From assembly GCA_022495995.1 (NCBI GenBank), contig JAFEMH010002084.1, positions 124,001-188,000 of the forward strand: a stretch of DNA of 64,000 nucleotides, given 5' to 3'. The notes beneath the pieces are model-generated. The model ran no database searches. It saw nothing but the letters and a program-made list of their open reading frames with translations, and was not told where the DNA came from. The position numbers and the translations under genes are program-made. Shown here piece by piece: positions 1 to 10,387 of this stretch. The stretch's first letter is position 1; every line of letters starts with the position of its first letter. Source of the DNA: Adenophora triphylla var. japonica. Lineage: Eukaryota > Streptophyta > Magnoliopsida > Asterales > Campanulaceae.

Positions 1-110
1 CATGAGAACAAGAAGATTCGTCTCATGCATGAGACGGATCGACCCATGACCCATGGGCATGATCCGCCACGTGAACACTGACCATTCCGCCATCTTTCAA
101 TTGACTGATA

Positions 111-390
111 CTCCCTCCGTCCCACCCGAATTTGGACAAAGTTACTTTACACGGAGATTAAGAAATAACAATAAGATAATAAAAATGTGTGATAGAAAAT
201 GAAGAGAGAGAATGAGTGGAGTTAATAGTGGTTGGTTGAATAAATTGTATGGTGGAGAATGAGTGGAGTTAATGAGTGAGTGGGGTATGCCCATTTTTTT
301 ATTATTATAAACTTTCCTTTTTGGGTTGTCCAAATTCGGATGGGACGCCCAAAAAGAAAATTTGTCCAAATTCGGGTGGGACGGAGGCAG
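111..390. mobile_element. Stowaway-type MITE
   Basis: A 280-bp element starts CTCCCTCCGTCCCACC and ends with the inverted counterpart GGGTGGGACGGAGGCAG. TA lies on both sides (109-110 and 391-392), as expected for a Tc1/mariner-derived Stowaway MITE. The inner TIR (CGAATTTGGACAA / TTGTCCAAATTCG) is also conserved. No coding capacity. Confidence 0.85.
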
Positions 391-462
391 TATTCAATTC
401 AACACCCATTTCTAAATTCAATCTAATCATAACCCAAATTTTCTATCGATCATCGAGAATCT

Positions 463-774
463 ATGGGATTCAATCGCAGCCAATTGTTAATCCGAAGCCT
501 CATCAGTCGCTCAAGAACCACCACCGCCGCCAGCAACATTAAGTCCAACCGATCCTTATCGACCCATGGTGGGCCGACGTCAGACGTCTCAACAACAAAG
601 AAGACAACGTCGTCTTTTTCTGCTGCTTCATTCTCTTCCAACGCAGCATTAAATGGAGGACCTTCTTACATTACATGAAGGGAGCTGTGTTTTGGGAACC
701 CAATATGCCCATGACATTTGAGGATTTCCATATGCCTCGTCCCAAAGCCGGCGAAGTTCTCATCAAAACCAAGG
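463..774 (+). pseudogene. First exon of a zinc-binding alcohol dehydrogenase (At5g63620/HER2-like), truncated
   Basis: Reading from the ATG at 463 gives a Ser/Thr/Arg-rich leader of 71 codons that looks like an organelle transit peptide, then TGA. One frame over, starting at the ATG at 675, follows MKGAVFWEPNMPMTFEDF and then PRPKAGEVLIKTK. This is the N-terminal GroES-like strand of a medium-chain zinc alcohol dehydrogenase of the At5g63620 type, normally joined to the leader in one frame. The exon ends with a good donor (AAGG|GTAATT at 774/775), but no second exon with the zinc ligands appears downstream. A frameshift near 670 and the missing exons make this a captured or left-behind fragment, not a working enzyme gene. 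A short stretch of apparent 5' UTR (about 393..462) travels with it. Confidence 0.65.
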
Positions 775-1583
775 GTAATTCCCAATTTTTTTTTCTCCAT
801 AGGCCCAATTTTTTAATTTAATTTAATTTAATTTTTTTTTTTGCTTTTTGCTTTTTTTTTTTTAGTTTTTATATTATTTTTTCGACTTTTCAGTGGTTTA
901 GAAAAAGTAATAGTTACCATCTCTTAATGTAATGACTGTATAAATATAAAATAACATTGTTCATAAGTAAACGTAATACCTGTTTTAAAAAAACAAAAGC
1001 TCGTTTTCACCCAATTTTTCAAATGTAATACAAACTATATGTATTACATTTGAAATGTAATAACTTATGTATATGAATGTAATAGTTTATACAAGTAAAT
1101 ATAACACTTTGATAGATAATGTAATACTTTTACATGTATCATGATAAATTTGAACTCATTGTAACTTATTGTTTGAAAACATATAGATATCTAGACATAT
1201 GTGTTACAATTATGTACAAATACTATTACATATAAATAAAACGTTTGTTACATTTTAGTTATAATAAGTATTACTTTTGCCAAACGAAGAAAACATAGGG
1301 AAAAACACTATTACTTTTCTGTATATATGTATTACTTTAATGTATACAAACTATTACTTTATATGTATACAATCATTACATTATGTTATAGTAACTATTA
1401 CTTTTTACAAATCGAAAAAAAAACAAAAATTTAAAAAAAAACTTTTTTTTTGGGCCTATGAGAGGCTGTCACATGTCAGGATCGGATCCATGGGTCCTGG
1501 AGAAAAAAAAAAATATTGGCGAGTGATTTGTATATAAACTACTAGAAGGTAGTGGAAGGATAGGTGTTAATCATAAGAGTAAG
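775..1583. repeat. AT-rich intron remnant with inverted-repeat element 794..1464
   Basis: No gene. After the splice donor the sequence is poly-T and then many short copies of GTAATA, CTATTAC and TTACTTT in both orientations. TCTCCATAGGCCCAA at 794..808 and its near-complement TTGGGCCTATGAGAG at 1450..1464 bound about 670 bp, so this may be a MITE inserted in the old intron. Confidence 0.35.
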
Positions 1584-1720
1584 TTTTGGGAGAAACCAGT
1601 TTCTCCATAAATTATAAAAAGTCCAATTTTTTTTCAACTTGCAAGTATTTGACGAATATAGGAACAGTTTGAAAAAACTGGACTTTTTATAACTTAGGAA
1701 GAAACTAGTTTTCCCCAAAA
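1584..1720. mobile_element. Short MITE, family shared with 48824..49098
   Basis: TTTTGGGAGAAACCAG at the left pairs with CTAGTTTTCCCCAAAA at the right, and the inner arms TTATAAAAAGTCCA / TGGACTTTTTATAA also pair. A longer member with the same arm sequences lies inside the gag-only retrotransposon at 48.8-49.1 kb, which shows that this is a mobile family. Confidence 0.6.
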
Positions 1721-2039
1721 TATTGTGTAATCATAATAGTTAACTTTTGTTGACCGTGTCAGACTTCTTCCACAGAGGTTAAAATAAAGAAAGTCTAAAG
1801 TCACAAAGCAAAACATTACAGGCTACTCTTGGTTACGCCACGTGTAAGTTATTGGCGACGTGGTGAGTGGTTTTGGCTTTAGGTGACGGGGAGGTTATGG
1901 GTCATGGGTTATGGGTATTGGATCCGACCCGTCTCATGGATGAGACGGGTATTATTGTTCTCATGTGAGTTTTTGTCTTATAAAAAAGTACTTTAAAAAA
2001 AAAAAAGATGAAAATTATAAAAAAAAAAATACATAAGTT

Positions 2040-2335
2040 CGAAATTAAAAAAAAACTTTTCTTTTTTTTTTTTGGATTTTTTTTATCAGTTGTTGATCAA
2101 AACTGATAACTGAAATTATTAGTTGTTGACCAAAATTGATAATTTCAGTTATCAGTTGTGTAAACAACTGATAACTGAAATTATCAATTTTTTAAAGCAC
2201 AAATTACTCTTCAACAACTGATAATTTTAGTTATCAGTTGTTTAAACAAATGATAACTGAAATTATCAGTTGTTGACCAAAACTGATAAAAAAAATCCAA
2301 TTTTTTTTTTCAAAAAAAAAAAAAGTTTTTTGTAA
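2040..2335. repeat. Palindromic array of AACTGATAA / TTATCAGTT units
   Basis: At least eight alternating copies of ATCAGTTGTT and AACTGATAACTGAAATTA, in both orientations, lie between arms of opposite polarity (TTTTGGATTTTTTTTATCAG on the left, CTGATAAAAAAAATCCAA on the right). The whole region can fold as one long hairpin or several short ones. No ORF. It may be a MITE or a hairpin locus for small RNAs; only the symmetry is seen directly. Confidence 0.55.
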
Positions 2336-2497
2336 AAAAAAGTATTTTTTTGTAATTTCCCATCTTACATGTTTTTTTTTTTGTAAACACCATCTTTTTG
2401 AGTGAATTTTTTGTAATAAACCCTACCTAATAAGTAGTCGGGTAATAAAAGTGGAATGGTCCATCGCGCTGCTTATTGTAGAATTTGGAGCGGGGAT

Positions 2498-5005
2498 TAG
2501 AGATGCCCAACCGGGTTCGAACCGGCGGTTCAAATCGGAATCGGACCGGCCCAAAATCGAAGGAAAATCGAACCGTCCGAACCGTGAACCGCCTGAACCG
2601 GTGAATCGGCGGTTTTTCGGTCCGATTACGGTTCGTATATTCAAAAACTGGTGAACCGCCGGTTCACGAACCGGAACCGTGATCCTAACGGCTAGTTGAT
2701 CTGGGCCATTGATTTGGCTGATCCGACGGTCCCTGTTTAATGACCGTTATCTAACGGTTATTTTGACTTTTTAATGACCAAAATGTAAAAAAAAAAAAAA
2801 TTCTTAACCGTTTTGGTCCCTAAAACAGTTAATTTTTTTTTATTTTGGTCCCTAAAACATTTTTTTTTTCTTTTTCTCTCCAACCTATAAATACCCTCCC
2901 CCTTTCTTCATTTTTTTTCACTCCATTCTCTACTCATTCTCTCAATCTCTCAAATCTCTCTCTCAATTAATCTCTATATTATCTCAAACATGCAAAGTCT
3001 CAAACTCAAAGTCTCCATAATTTCATTTTTTTCACATAATTTTATCTTTTCACCAAAAAAAAATGCCTTCATCTCGTGGCGGCCGTGGCGATAAGGGAAA
3101 GAATGTATCAACTACGCATCCAATTCCCCCCCTCCGATGATTCCATTTGGGATAATCTTAATGTACAACCACTACCACATGAAACGCTTGATTTGAGCGA
3201 TGACGAAGTTGATGCAACATTTTCAATGGGTGGTCATGGTCATACAGAAGGAGGTAACACTCAAACCACTCAAACCCAAAGTGAAGCGCGAGGGGGTGGT
3301 CAAACTCAAATTCGAGGTTGAGGTCGAGGAGGTCGAACCACGGGAAGGTCGGACATCATGACCGTGCACTTTTCAAAAGTGTCAATTGAAGGTACCAACC
3401 AATACACTGTTTCTTGCAACCATTGCACTCAAAAATTTGCCTTTAACCATGGAGGTGGTTATGGGACATTTAAAAGACACTTGACGTCAAGGCACCCCGA
3501 CCAAGTTGGAGATGCCCAAGATCAAACCAACTACAAGGATTTACGGGATCCTCACAAGGTACGTCTTCGCAATTATTTAAATTTGACAATGCAACGTATA
3601 GAAGAGAAATGGCAAAATATACTGTTGTTAAAGGATTACCCTTTAATTTTACTAATGATAGATTATGGTCTAATATGGCACAACTTAGTAGCTAAACTAT
3701 TAGATCCTAGGATAAGAGAAGATGATTTAGAACAAATACTTGATTATTATTATAAGAATCTATTTTCCATCAGCTTTGATTTGTTTTTAGATAGACCTAT
3801 CTCAAAGGCAAAAGACGTTGTAACTGAGACTAAAAATATTGTATATGCACTTTATAGAGAATATTATGATCTTTTTGGTAATATTGTTTATCCTAGTAGT
3901 GAAAATGTAGGTGGTAGTTCTCACGAAGATAGCGATCTCTTTAACTTTATAGATAATTTAATTAGCTCTAGAACTCAAAAACGTCAACGAGGTGGCTCCA
4001 CTTATGTTGAACTTGAAAATTATTTAACCACTTCTTTTGAGCCTATAGAAGAATTTGATATTGCAAAGTGGTGGGCACGAAGGGCAAACAACTACCCTAT
4101 TCTATCATTGATAGCAAAGGAGATCCTAGCCGCTCCCGCCTCAACCGTCGCCGTAGAAGAAGTATTTAGTGTAGGAGGAAATGTCTTGTCCGATCGAAGG
4201 TCAAGGTTGTCTCCATATAATTTAGAATATCAAATGGTGCTCGGCGATTGGCATAGAGTCGAACTACGACTTCAAGATAAAAGAAGTAGTTTCGAGGAGA
4301 AGGAGGAGGCCTTTGATGAAGATACATCGGGGAGCAAAGCCGAATGAACTACGCCGCTCTTTAAACTTTAGATTAGGTTAATTGTAATTTTGTAGATTAG
4401 ATTTTAGATTAGGTTTATTTTTATTTAATTGTAATAGTTAGGTTGAGGTAAAGACTCCTAAATGTCCCCCCTTATTTATAAAAGGGTAAGGTTGGTTGTT
4501 CCCCTCATTTGTAATTTTATTTTAATTAATAAAATTTAAGGGTACCGTCCCTTTTTCTTTTATATACTTTCGTTTATTTTTTAAAAAAAGTTAAGTTTTA
4601 TTTCTTTCAAAATTCATAACTTTTTTTTATATAACTTTTTGCAAAAAATGTATGTAGTAAACAAAAGTCTAAAATAGTCTTATTTATCCAAAAAAAATTA
4701 AAAAAAAAATAACTTTTTTATAAAAATTAACAGAAACTGTTAAAAATTTAACTGTTTTTTTTTTTTTTGAAAAATATGTACACTTGGGCGACCGCCCATA
4801 TCATTCGGCCCTCTAGGGCGGCCGCCTAAAATTTTTTTTTTTTTGAAATTGCCGGTTCAAAATCAGAACTAGAACCGTACGACCGATCTGAACCGAAAAT
4901 CGGGACTGTGAATAAACCGGGCCGGTTTCGATTCAAGGGGTGGCGGAACCGTGAACCGCCGGTTCGAAACCGGAACCGGCGGTTTGAACCGGATGGGCAA
5001 CTCTA
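2498..5005 (+). mobile_element. hAT DNA transposon, deletion derivative, with 8-bp TSD
   Basis: The element begins TAGAGATGCCCAACCGG and ends with the inverted form CCGGATGGGCAACTCTA. GCGGGGAT occurs immediately on both sides (2490..2497 and 5006..5013), an exact 8-bp target-site duplication typical of hAT elements. Subterminal copies of GAACCGGCGGTTC-type repeats fill both ends. It carries a broken transposase on the + strand. The stretch at 4560..4760 is related to the interior of the smaller hAT element at 14470..15287. Confidence 0.9.
3063..4347 (+). pseudogene. hAT transposase remnant: BED finger joined to dimerisation domain
   Basis: The reading frame starts at ATG 3063, shifts at the C-run near 3130, meets a TGA at 3319 (a C-to-T change in an otherwise Arg/Gly-rich stretch), then runs open for 329 codons from 3358 to 4347. 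Residues 20, 23, 41 and 46 of that ORF are Cys, Cys, His, His in a BED zinc finger (CNHC..KRHLTSRH). The last ~100 residues hold the hAT C-terminal dimerisation region (KWWARRANNYPILS, then APASTVAVEEVFS and LSDRRSRLSP). Full-length hAT transposases are usually 600-800 residues with the catalytic DDE core between these domains. Here most of that core is missing, yet the frame is preserved across the deletion. It cannot transpose itself, though the product could in principle still bind DNA and dimerise. Confidence 0.85.
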
Positions 5006-5013
5006 GCGGGGAT

Positions 5014-5054
5014 GCAGAGAAATGTTTATAGCATGAAAAAAATCAAGATTCAAT

Positions 5055-5107
<53 letters not shown>

Positions 5108-5339
5108 TCCTTCATTTTGGTTTAAGAATTTTAATTTAATATTACATCATTTACTAAGAAATTAAGATAAAGTGGATCAATAACAGTAATGAGTTGAGGC
5201 TATAATTGTTCAAGATGTAAAAAAAATCAAATTAATAGATAAAATACTATAAAATTATTTTATAGGGGACGGGGAAGGAGTAAACGATTATGAATATTGT
5301 CTTTTTCACATAAAAAAAATGGAAATTAAAAAAAAAATG
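5014..5339. repeat. Gene-free stretch with (TA)n microsatellite and decayed Stowaway end
   Basis: A run of about 23 TA units lies at 5056..5103. It is followed by TTTCCTTCATTTTGGTTTAAG, which resembles a degraded Stowaway terminus also present at 9311 and 37668. Nothing coding. Confidence 0.5.
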
Positions 5340-5795
5340 AATTAGTGATGGAATAAATTTTATAAAGAAAATAAAATTATTTTTCAACAACTGTAAAATA
5401 GACCTCACTGTTGTTCTATAAAAGAATGACATAAAAATAGAGAAATCTATCACACAGTTATGCACAATAACCGAGAAAGTGACCTCAACAATCATAACTG
5501 AGAAATTGACCTCACAGTTGTACACAAACATTCATGAATAACAGATAAATAATGGGTAAACTAAACATACTAAGTACCAAATTAACTGTGAAATTGACCT
5601 CACAGTTCTCAGTTTAGAAAGGTCAAAAACCAAACAATTTCACATTCAAAAATAACTGTGGAACTGACCTCACAGTTTTAGAAGTGTGAAAAACATTTCA
5701 CAGTTATTCACATCACAACCAACAACTGTGAAATAGACCCCATTGTTGTTCTATAAAAGAATGACATAAAAACAGTGAAATCTATCACACAGTTA
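5340..5795 (-). repeat. AACTGTG palindromic repeat, inverted relative to 27.9-29.2 kb
   Basis: The stretch contains repeated imperfect palindromes of the type AACTGTGA..N8..TCACAGTT (AACTGTGAAATTGACC.. and CTCACAGTT here). The reverse complement of the block reads on through motifs shared with 28680..29200: GTGTGATAGATTTCACTG, ATGTCATTCTTTTATA, then TTTGGTTTTTGACC. It is the same family in opposite orientation. No coding capacity in either copy. Confidence 0.75.
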
Positions 5796-5811
5796 TCTCT
5801 TTCGGCATGAT

Positions 5812-6295
5812 TAATTTGAACTCTTCCATCGACGACACATATTGCTCAAGTTCATCCAACGGTAACCCATCAATCGGTTCATTCCCCCCACCATAACTCC
5901 CCATTATTCACCAATTTCGACTGATCAATAACATCCTTCTTCTTTTTCTCTTCCTCTAGCTCTTTTGATAACTTCGCGTAAAGTTGGTTGAACTCACTAA
6001 TAGGGTTATGGGGTATGCAAATTGAGCGGCTTGCTTGGACCCCATGGTTCCAGTACTAGCTAGGTACCGGTCCACAACATGATCAGGATTCGGGTGACCA
6101 AATGAATAAACACGACCACTCCTGGAGCTGACCATGATGACTATTTCTGCACCGGTCAACACACAAAGCTCGCCGGCCTTTTGAAAAAGGCTGCCACGGC
6201 GTTTGGAGAAAGTGACTTCACGGCGGTTTGTCTCCTCTATTTTCTTGAATCTCTATCTTTTTTCGACCTTGGGTAGTCTTCTTCTTCGCCACCAT
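5812..6295 (-). pseudogene. Type I MADS-box gene (AGL62-like) pseudogene
   Basis: Read on the minus strand from ATG at 6295, the start is MVAKKKTTQGRKKIEIQ, followed after a frameshift by NRREVTFSKRRGSLFQKAGE and LCVLTGAEIVIMVSS. This is a MADS DNA-binding domain of the type I M-alpha (AGL61/AGL62) kind, followed by GRVYSFGHPNPDHVVDRYL, which is typical of AGL62. Further frameshifts follow before a Lys/Glu-rich coiled stretch (SKELEEEKKKKDVIDQ), the WWG segment and LPLDELEQYVSSMEE. AGL62-type proteins control endosperm and seed development in Arabidopsis. This copy has at least three frameshifts and no intact ORF. A shorter relative lies at 16040..16232. Confidence 0.85.
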
Positions 6296-6315
6296 GTTTG
6301 TATCAATTGTCACTA

Positions 6316-6318
<3 letters not shown>

Positions 6319-6365
<47 letters not shown>
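6319..6365. repeat. (GA)n microsatellite in the MADS 5' leader
   Basis: About 23 GA units directly upstream of the minus-strand MADS start. The same tract occurs at 16256..16290 in copy B, so it predates the duplication. Confidence 0.9.
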
Positions 6366-6368
<3 letters not shown>

Positions 6369-7055
6369 CTTAATTGTTCTGTTTTACAAGTATGTGTCTT
6401 ATAAAAGATTCAAAGAGAGAGAGAGAGAACTAAGGGTTTGTAAAAGGATTTAAAGGGTTGTTATAAGGTGAAATGATAAGAAGGGAAAGTTATATTAACA
6501 TTTATTATTACATTGATTTTCTTAGATTTAGTTGTCAAATAAGTGGTGATTTTAAGACTTTCCTAAATATACAACGTGAAGGAATACATAAATTTTATGT
6601 TCCTTGGTCAAAATAAGGATCTCTCAATAGTGGATACAAATGAAAAGGGTGGATTGTACTAGGCACATCTGCAGAAGTAAACGAGACATTAATTTTGGGA
6701 ATCTCATCCAATAAACCAACATTTGGTATTTGGTGGTAATAAAAGAAAACAAGTATTTTTACATACGCATTCGCCCCAACTACTGTGTCTATCTAATTTA
6801 CACATGATTCTTACAATGACAAAGCATTAGTCACAAAATAATTTGGGATCGGATAACATAAATCCGCATATGTCATCGTAAAAAAAAACATCAATCCCCT
6901 TCATCCATATTAATTTTTGCCCTCCACTACGGTCTTTTCAACGTCATATTTTCATCCAATTCAAGTAAACTTATATCATTTTAAATCACTATAATCCAAA
7001 TTTACTTGGCTCTTCCCCTACCCTACCCTTGCCATGATTCATAGATATACCCACT
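6366..7055. other. Intergenic copy A sequence with the Helitron empty site
   Basis: No gene seen. The sequence matches copy B at 16300..17233 and 34480..34802. The continuous TTTGGTA|TTTGGTGG at 6728/6729 is the unoccupied target of the 17.2-kb Helitron in copy B. The sequence at 16591..16598 (GTACTAGG) also occurs here once, uninterrupted, so the hAT element in copy B is absent from copy A. Confidence 0.8.
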
Positions 7056-7362
7056 GTCGTAGTTGATAAATCGGGACATGGAAATTTCTTAACCATCCAG
7101 TCGGCTATTGACTCCGTTCCTTCCAACAATAACAACTGGATTTGCATTTATATCAAGGCTGGAACTTATAAGTACTACTCCATAATATACAACCTTAAAC
7201 ATGCATGTCTTAATTTATTAACTTATATATATTTGCTTCTTTTTTTTTTTTCAATTAATTAATTTATCTATTATTTATGATTTAATGAACAAGTGAAGAT
7301 CCCAGCTGATAAGCCAATTATATATCTAAAGGGAGAAGGACGATATACAACAAATGTGGTTA
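7056..7362 (+). pseudogene. Pectinesterase (pectin methylesterase) gene fragment
   Basis: Frame one reads TVVVDKSGHGNFLTIQSAID followed by SVPSNNNNWICIYIKAGTY (to about 7175), the N-terminal start of the PME beta-helix. A ~100-bp AT-rich intron-like gap follows. A second exon piece (about 7295..7360) reads VKIPADKPIIYLKGEGRYTT and then NVVM. These match the first two exons of PPME1/PME29-type pectinesterases, which demethylate cell-wall pectin. The sequence is then cut by Copia-derived DNA, and the catalytic Asp/Arg exons are absent. Copy B lacks this fragment because its equivalent position is occupied by Helitron sequence. The gene is dead. Confidence 0.7.
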
Positions 7363-7958
7363 TGGTGTCATGAGTTTCTTCAATGACAGCAACCTTGATA
7401 TTAAACCTTTCAAGCAAAGTTCTTAAGATTTTGCTGACTAATCTAGCATTCGAAATTGACTCTCCTAGGCTTGTGCATTCATTGGAGAGTTCATGAATTT
7501 TAGCAGCATAAGAGACAATGTCTTCTGTCTCTTTCATTTTTAAAATTTCAAATCTATCCATTAAGATTCTAAGTTTAGTGGATTTAACACTTGAAATCCC
7601 CTCATATTGCATCTGTAAGATATCCCAAGCATTCTTTGCTATGCTTTCATTGGTGATAAGTTTGTACATATTTTCAGAAACATGGCTGAAAATAGCACTC
7701 ATGGCTCTAGAATTAAAATTTGCAGCATGGATTTCATCAAGAGTCCATCTCTCTTCAGGTTTTCTTTCAAAGATGAATTCACCAACACCAGATTTTGGCA
7801 TTTTTTCCACCGTAGGAGTTTGCCAGGCCACAAGAATATACATCCAGACCCTTTCATCAATGCCTTTGATGTAATTACGCATTTTAGATTTCCAAAGAGA
7901 ATAATTTGTGCCATCTAAGACAAGAGGTCTGTTTTGATGATTTTGGCATTTCATTATG
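7345..7958 (-). pseudogene. Copia gag (UBN2/DUF4219 type), C-terminally truncated
   Basis: The minus-strand frame is open from 8044 to 7271, but the gag homology starts near the Met codon about 86 bp after the primer site (IMKCQNHQNRPLVLDGTNYS) and ends near 7345. LDGTNYSLWKSKMRNYIKG is the conserved N-terminal DUF4219 motif. AWDILQMQYEG and VKSTKLRILMDRFEILKM are the UBN2 gag core, and ISNARLVSKILRTL is a later core motif. The last ~25 residues of the ORF are read from pectinesterase sequence and are not gag. The family protein normally continues to a CCHC zinc knuckle, which is absent. Confidence 0.8.
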
Positions 7959-8015
7959 ACTACACTTTCTGGATCAACACTCGGTAATATTTCGAGAGTT
8001 GGCTCTGATACCAAT

Positions 8016-8789
8016 TGAAAGTTTCGTGTAGCTAGGAAGCACAATCAACTTCAACAGTTCACGGATGTGAGTACAGATGTGACACACAACTGTCCACACA
8101 TCCACAAATAATGCAGCGGAATAAAATAATAACACAAGAGTTATATACGTTCACTGGTTTTGATTCCAGCAAACTAGGCTTACGCCCAAAAACTTTTCAC
8201 TATTAAAAATTGTGTTGCTTACAAAAACACTAATAAGTGAAAACTAAAATACAAAAATACTAAACAAGTTCTAATCACCTTCTATGATAAGAACAGACTC
8301 CCTTTCCCAAGTAGACTCTATTCCAATCAGAAGTAAAATAAAGAACTTGACAAAAAACCTAGATGTGAGTTCGGATGTATGTCACAACCTTCACTCACTA
8401 CCTAAAATCACAATATGAAAACGTGAAGAACAACTTGTGTATTGTCTCTCAAATTCACTCCAAAGTCGTGTCTTCTCTTGTGCTGATCTCTTATATTTAT
8501 ATGCACCTTGAGAAGATCTTCACGAATTCAACACCTTCCTTAAGTGAGTTTTTCAATTCCTACAAGGAAACGTAAATTACACTCACAAGGAAATATATTT
8601 TGTTAGTTGGTTAGTCCTAATATAAATATATGTACATAAATAAAAGATATTTACAATATTAACAATGTCCTTTTCATAATAGGACAATATAAATTTTTTC
8701 ATGAAAGTTCCAAAATCAACTTACCAAATGTATGTCATATATTGATTCGAAATAGGAAACACATTGTTTCCTAAAAACTTACTCTTTCA
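8016..8789 (-). repeat. Copia 5' LTR
   Basis: In element orientation the LTR starts TGAAAGAGTAAG and ends CGAAACTTTCA, giving TG..CA ends with a TGAAAG/CTTTCA inverted repeat. The 774-bp length is ordinary. It abuts the primer-binding site. Its start joins AAATTAACCC, which is continuous in copy B near 37195, so the insertion postdates the duplication or was lost from B. Confidence 0.75.
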
Positions 8790-9011
8790 AAATTAACCCA
8801 AATAAAAACAGTAGAGACAGAAAACATTGAAAGAGGAGAGGGATAAGATAAGCAAGAGCACATCTCAAGACCAGGAAGGGCTAGCTGTCTCTCATTTTAT
8901 CCGTTTATATTCACTCTCCTTCCCAAAAAATTTGAATCAAATTTTGAAGATGAAATAAATAAATAAATGTTGTGAATATAAAAAATGAGCTAGAAAAGAA
9001 AAAGCGGAGTA

Positions 9012-9164
9012 CTCTTTCCATCCCATTATAAAAAGGCATAAAAGCCCCATGCTAAAGTACGACACAAGTCCACAAAGGAAATTTTATAATACTTACTTCA
9101 TTATACACTTTTCTTAAATTTGTGCAAAACCAATTTCGTGTCTTTTATAAAGAGACGAGCGGAG
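9012..9164. mobile_element. Stowaway MITE (full copy)
   Basis: Ends CTCTTTCCATCCCATTATA / ATAAAGAGACGAGCGGAG lie between TA dinucleotides. The orthologous site in copy B (37444..37506) holds the same element reduced to 63 bp by an internal deletion. Confidence 0.7.
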
Positions 9165-9532
9165 TATAAAAAAGTAAGTGGATATATCCATTGAATAAAT
9201 AAAAACATAGCAATCAACTTTAATGTTAAATAAATTTATTAACGGTATATTTTGAATTAATATATTAAGTGTATGATTATATTTTAATGTGCATTTTATC
9301 AACATACTAATTACTTCCTCCATTTCGGTTTAAGATTTTTAGTTTTTTTTATTCGTATCAGTTTCATATTCATAATAGACAAAATATGTATAGTGTTTTA
9401 GACAATCGTGTTATAATAAAATCCATTCAATTACATAAAAAAATAATAATATTACTTATCTATTTACTTTTCACCCAATTGTTTTGTGAATATTGTATTT
9501 ATGGTGGATCAAAATGAACATTAGTTCTAAGT

Positions 9533-10387
9533 AACTAGGGGTGATTCGGTTGGTATACCGACTGTATTTTACATATACTATGTACCAATCAAGTATGAAT
9601 TAATATATAAAAATATGTACCAGTATCAATCACAAAAGTCGGTATACCTAATTTATTGGTACGATTGGTACTTGATTGATACGGTTGGTATTCGAATATA
9701 CCAAATGTAAACATAGACAAAAAATTAACACATAACAATCCAATAATATATATTTATGTTTACAGAAAAGTTGAGACTGAGGACTGAGAAACGGAGAAAT
9801 CAGTTTCTACCCCAAATTCAAGCCCAAAAATAAGTAAATCCAACTATCCAAGCCCTAAACCAGTAAATTCAAGCAAGAAAAAACCAAAAATTCGAAACAA
9901 AAATCAAATATCAAACCCTAAACAAACACATGAATGTGACGGTTGAGGGTTAAGAGTTGAGAATCGAGAATAGAGAACTTACCTTTAGAAGGGGAGAAGG
10001 CGTGCGGTGGGAAGATCTTGGCCAGCGGACTGAGGTGGGAGGAGGGGCACCGGCGTCGAATGATGGATCGCAAATCGGCAATTGAATCACCAGAAGGAGA
10101 GAAAGAAGAAAGGGGCCACGGCTGTTGAATTGAAAATAGATTTTAGGTTTAGATTTTTTTTTTATGTTATATTATTATATACTATATAATAATTTTTAAT
10201 AAATAAACTCGGTACACCGATATACCAATCGAAGTCACTTTTGCGTACCATGTACCAACAAATTAGACATAATTGGTGCGGTACTACCGTATCAAGAGTT
10301 CGGTATACCAACTTTTTATACCAATTATAATTAGTATGAATTGGTATACGAGTTGATTGGTACGGACGAGCACAGCTTGCCACCTGG
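9533..10387. mobile_element. Copy A-specific insertion with 8-bp TSD, GGTATACC repeats
   Basis: TTCTAAGT is present on both sides (9525..9532 and 10388..10395), and copy B has it once at the uninterrupted site (TTCTAAGTTCCC). Both ends are full of GGTATACCG/TACCAAT-type subterminal repeats. The extreme ends (AACTAGGGGTG.. and ..TTGCCACCTGG) pair only weakly. The 8-bp duplication and subterminal repeats suggest hAT. The centre (about 9780..10140) has a purine-rich, non-coding look. Confidence 0.75.

Larger units (their letters stand above)
1..1972. mobile_element. Inverted-repeat-bounded segment (unclassified element)
   Basis: The first ~60 bases and the reverse complement of about 1900..1972 both read CATGAGAACAA, then a palindromic CGTCTCAT..ATGAGACG block, then ACCCAT-rich sequence. 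Each end is therefore a hairpin, and the two ends are inverted copies of each other. The segment contains a Stowaway MITE, a captured first exon and two small inverted-repeat elements. The left end coincides with the window edge, so the true terminus and any target duplication cannot be seen. It could be a Mutator-like or foldback element, or two independent copies of one short repeat in opposite orientation. Confidence 0.35.
7345..8789 (-). mobile_element. Truncated Ty1/Copia retrotransposon (5' LTR plus partial gag)
   Basis: On the minus strand the order is LTR (8789..8016), a primer-binding site TTGGTATCAGAGCC directly after it (8014..8001), then gag. After gag the element is cut off inside a pectinesterase fragment, with no protease, integrase, RT or second LTR. 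The methionine-initiator tRNA type of primer site is the usual one for plant Copia elements. No target duplication can be assigned because the far end is missing. Confidence 0.8.

Noticed and set aside
1890..1972. Helitron 3' terminus (hairpin CCCGTCTCAT..ATGAGACGGG)
   Set aside because: The hairpin is present but is followed by CTCATG rather than CTAG/CTRR, and the same structure occurs inverted at the left edge, which fits a terminal-inverted-repeat element better.
7518..7918. Plus-strand ORFs of 118 and 78 codons
   Set aside because: Shadows of the minus-strand Copia gag frame.
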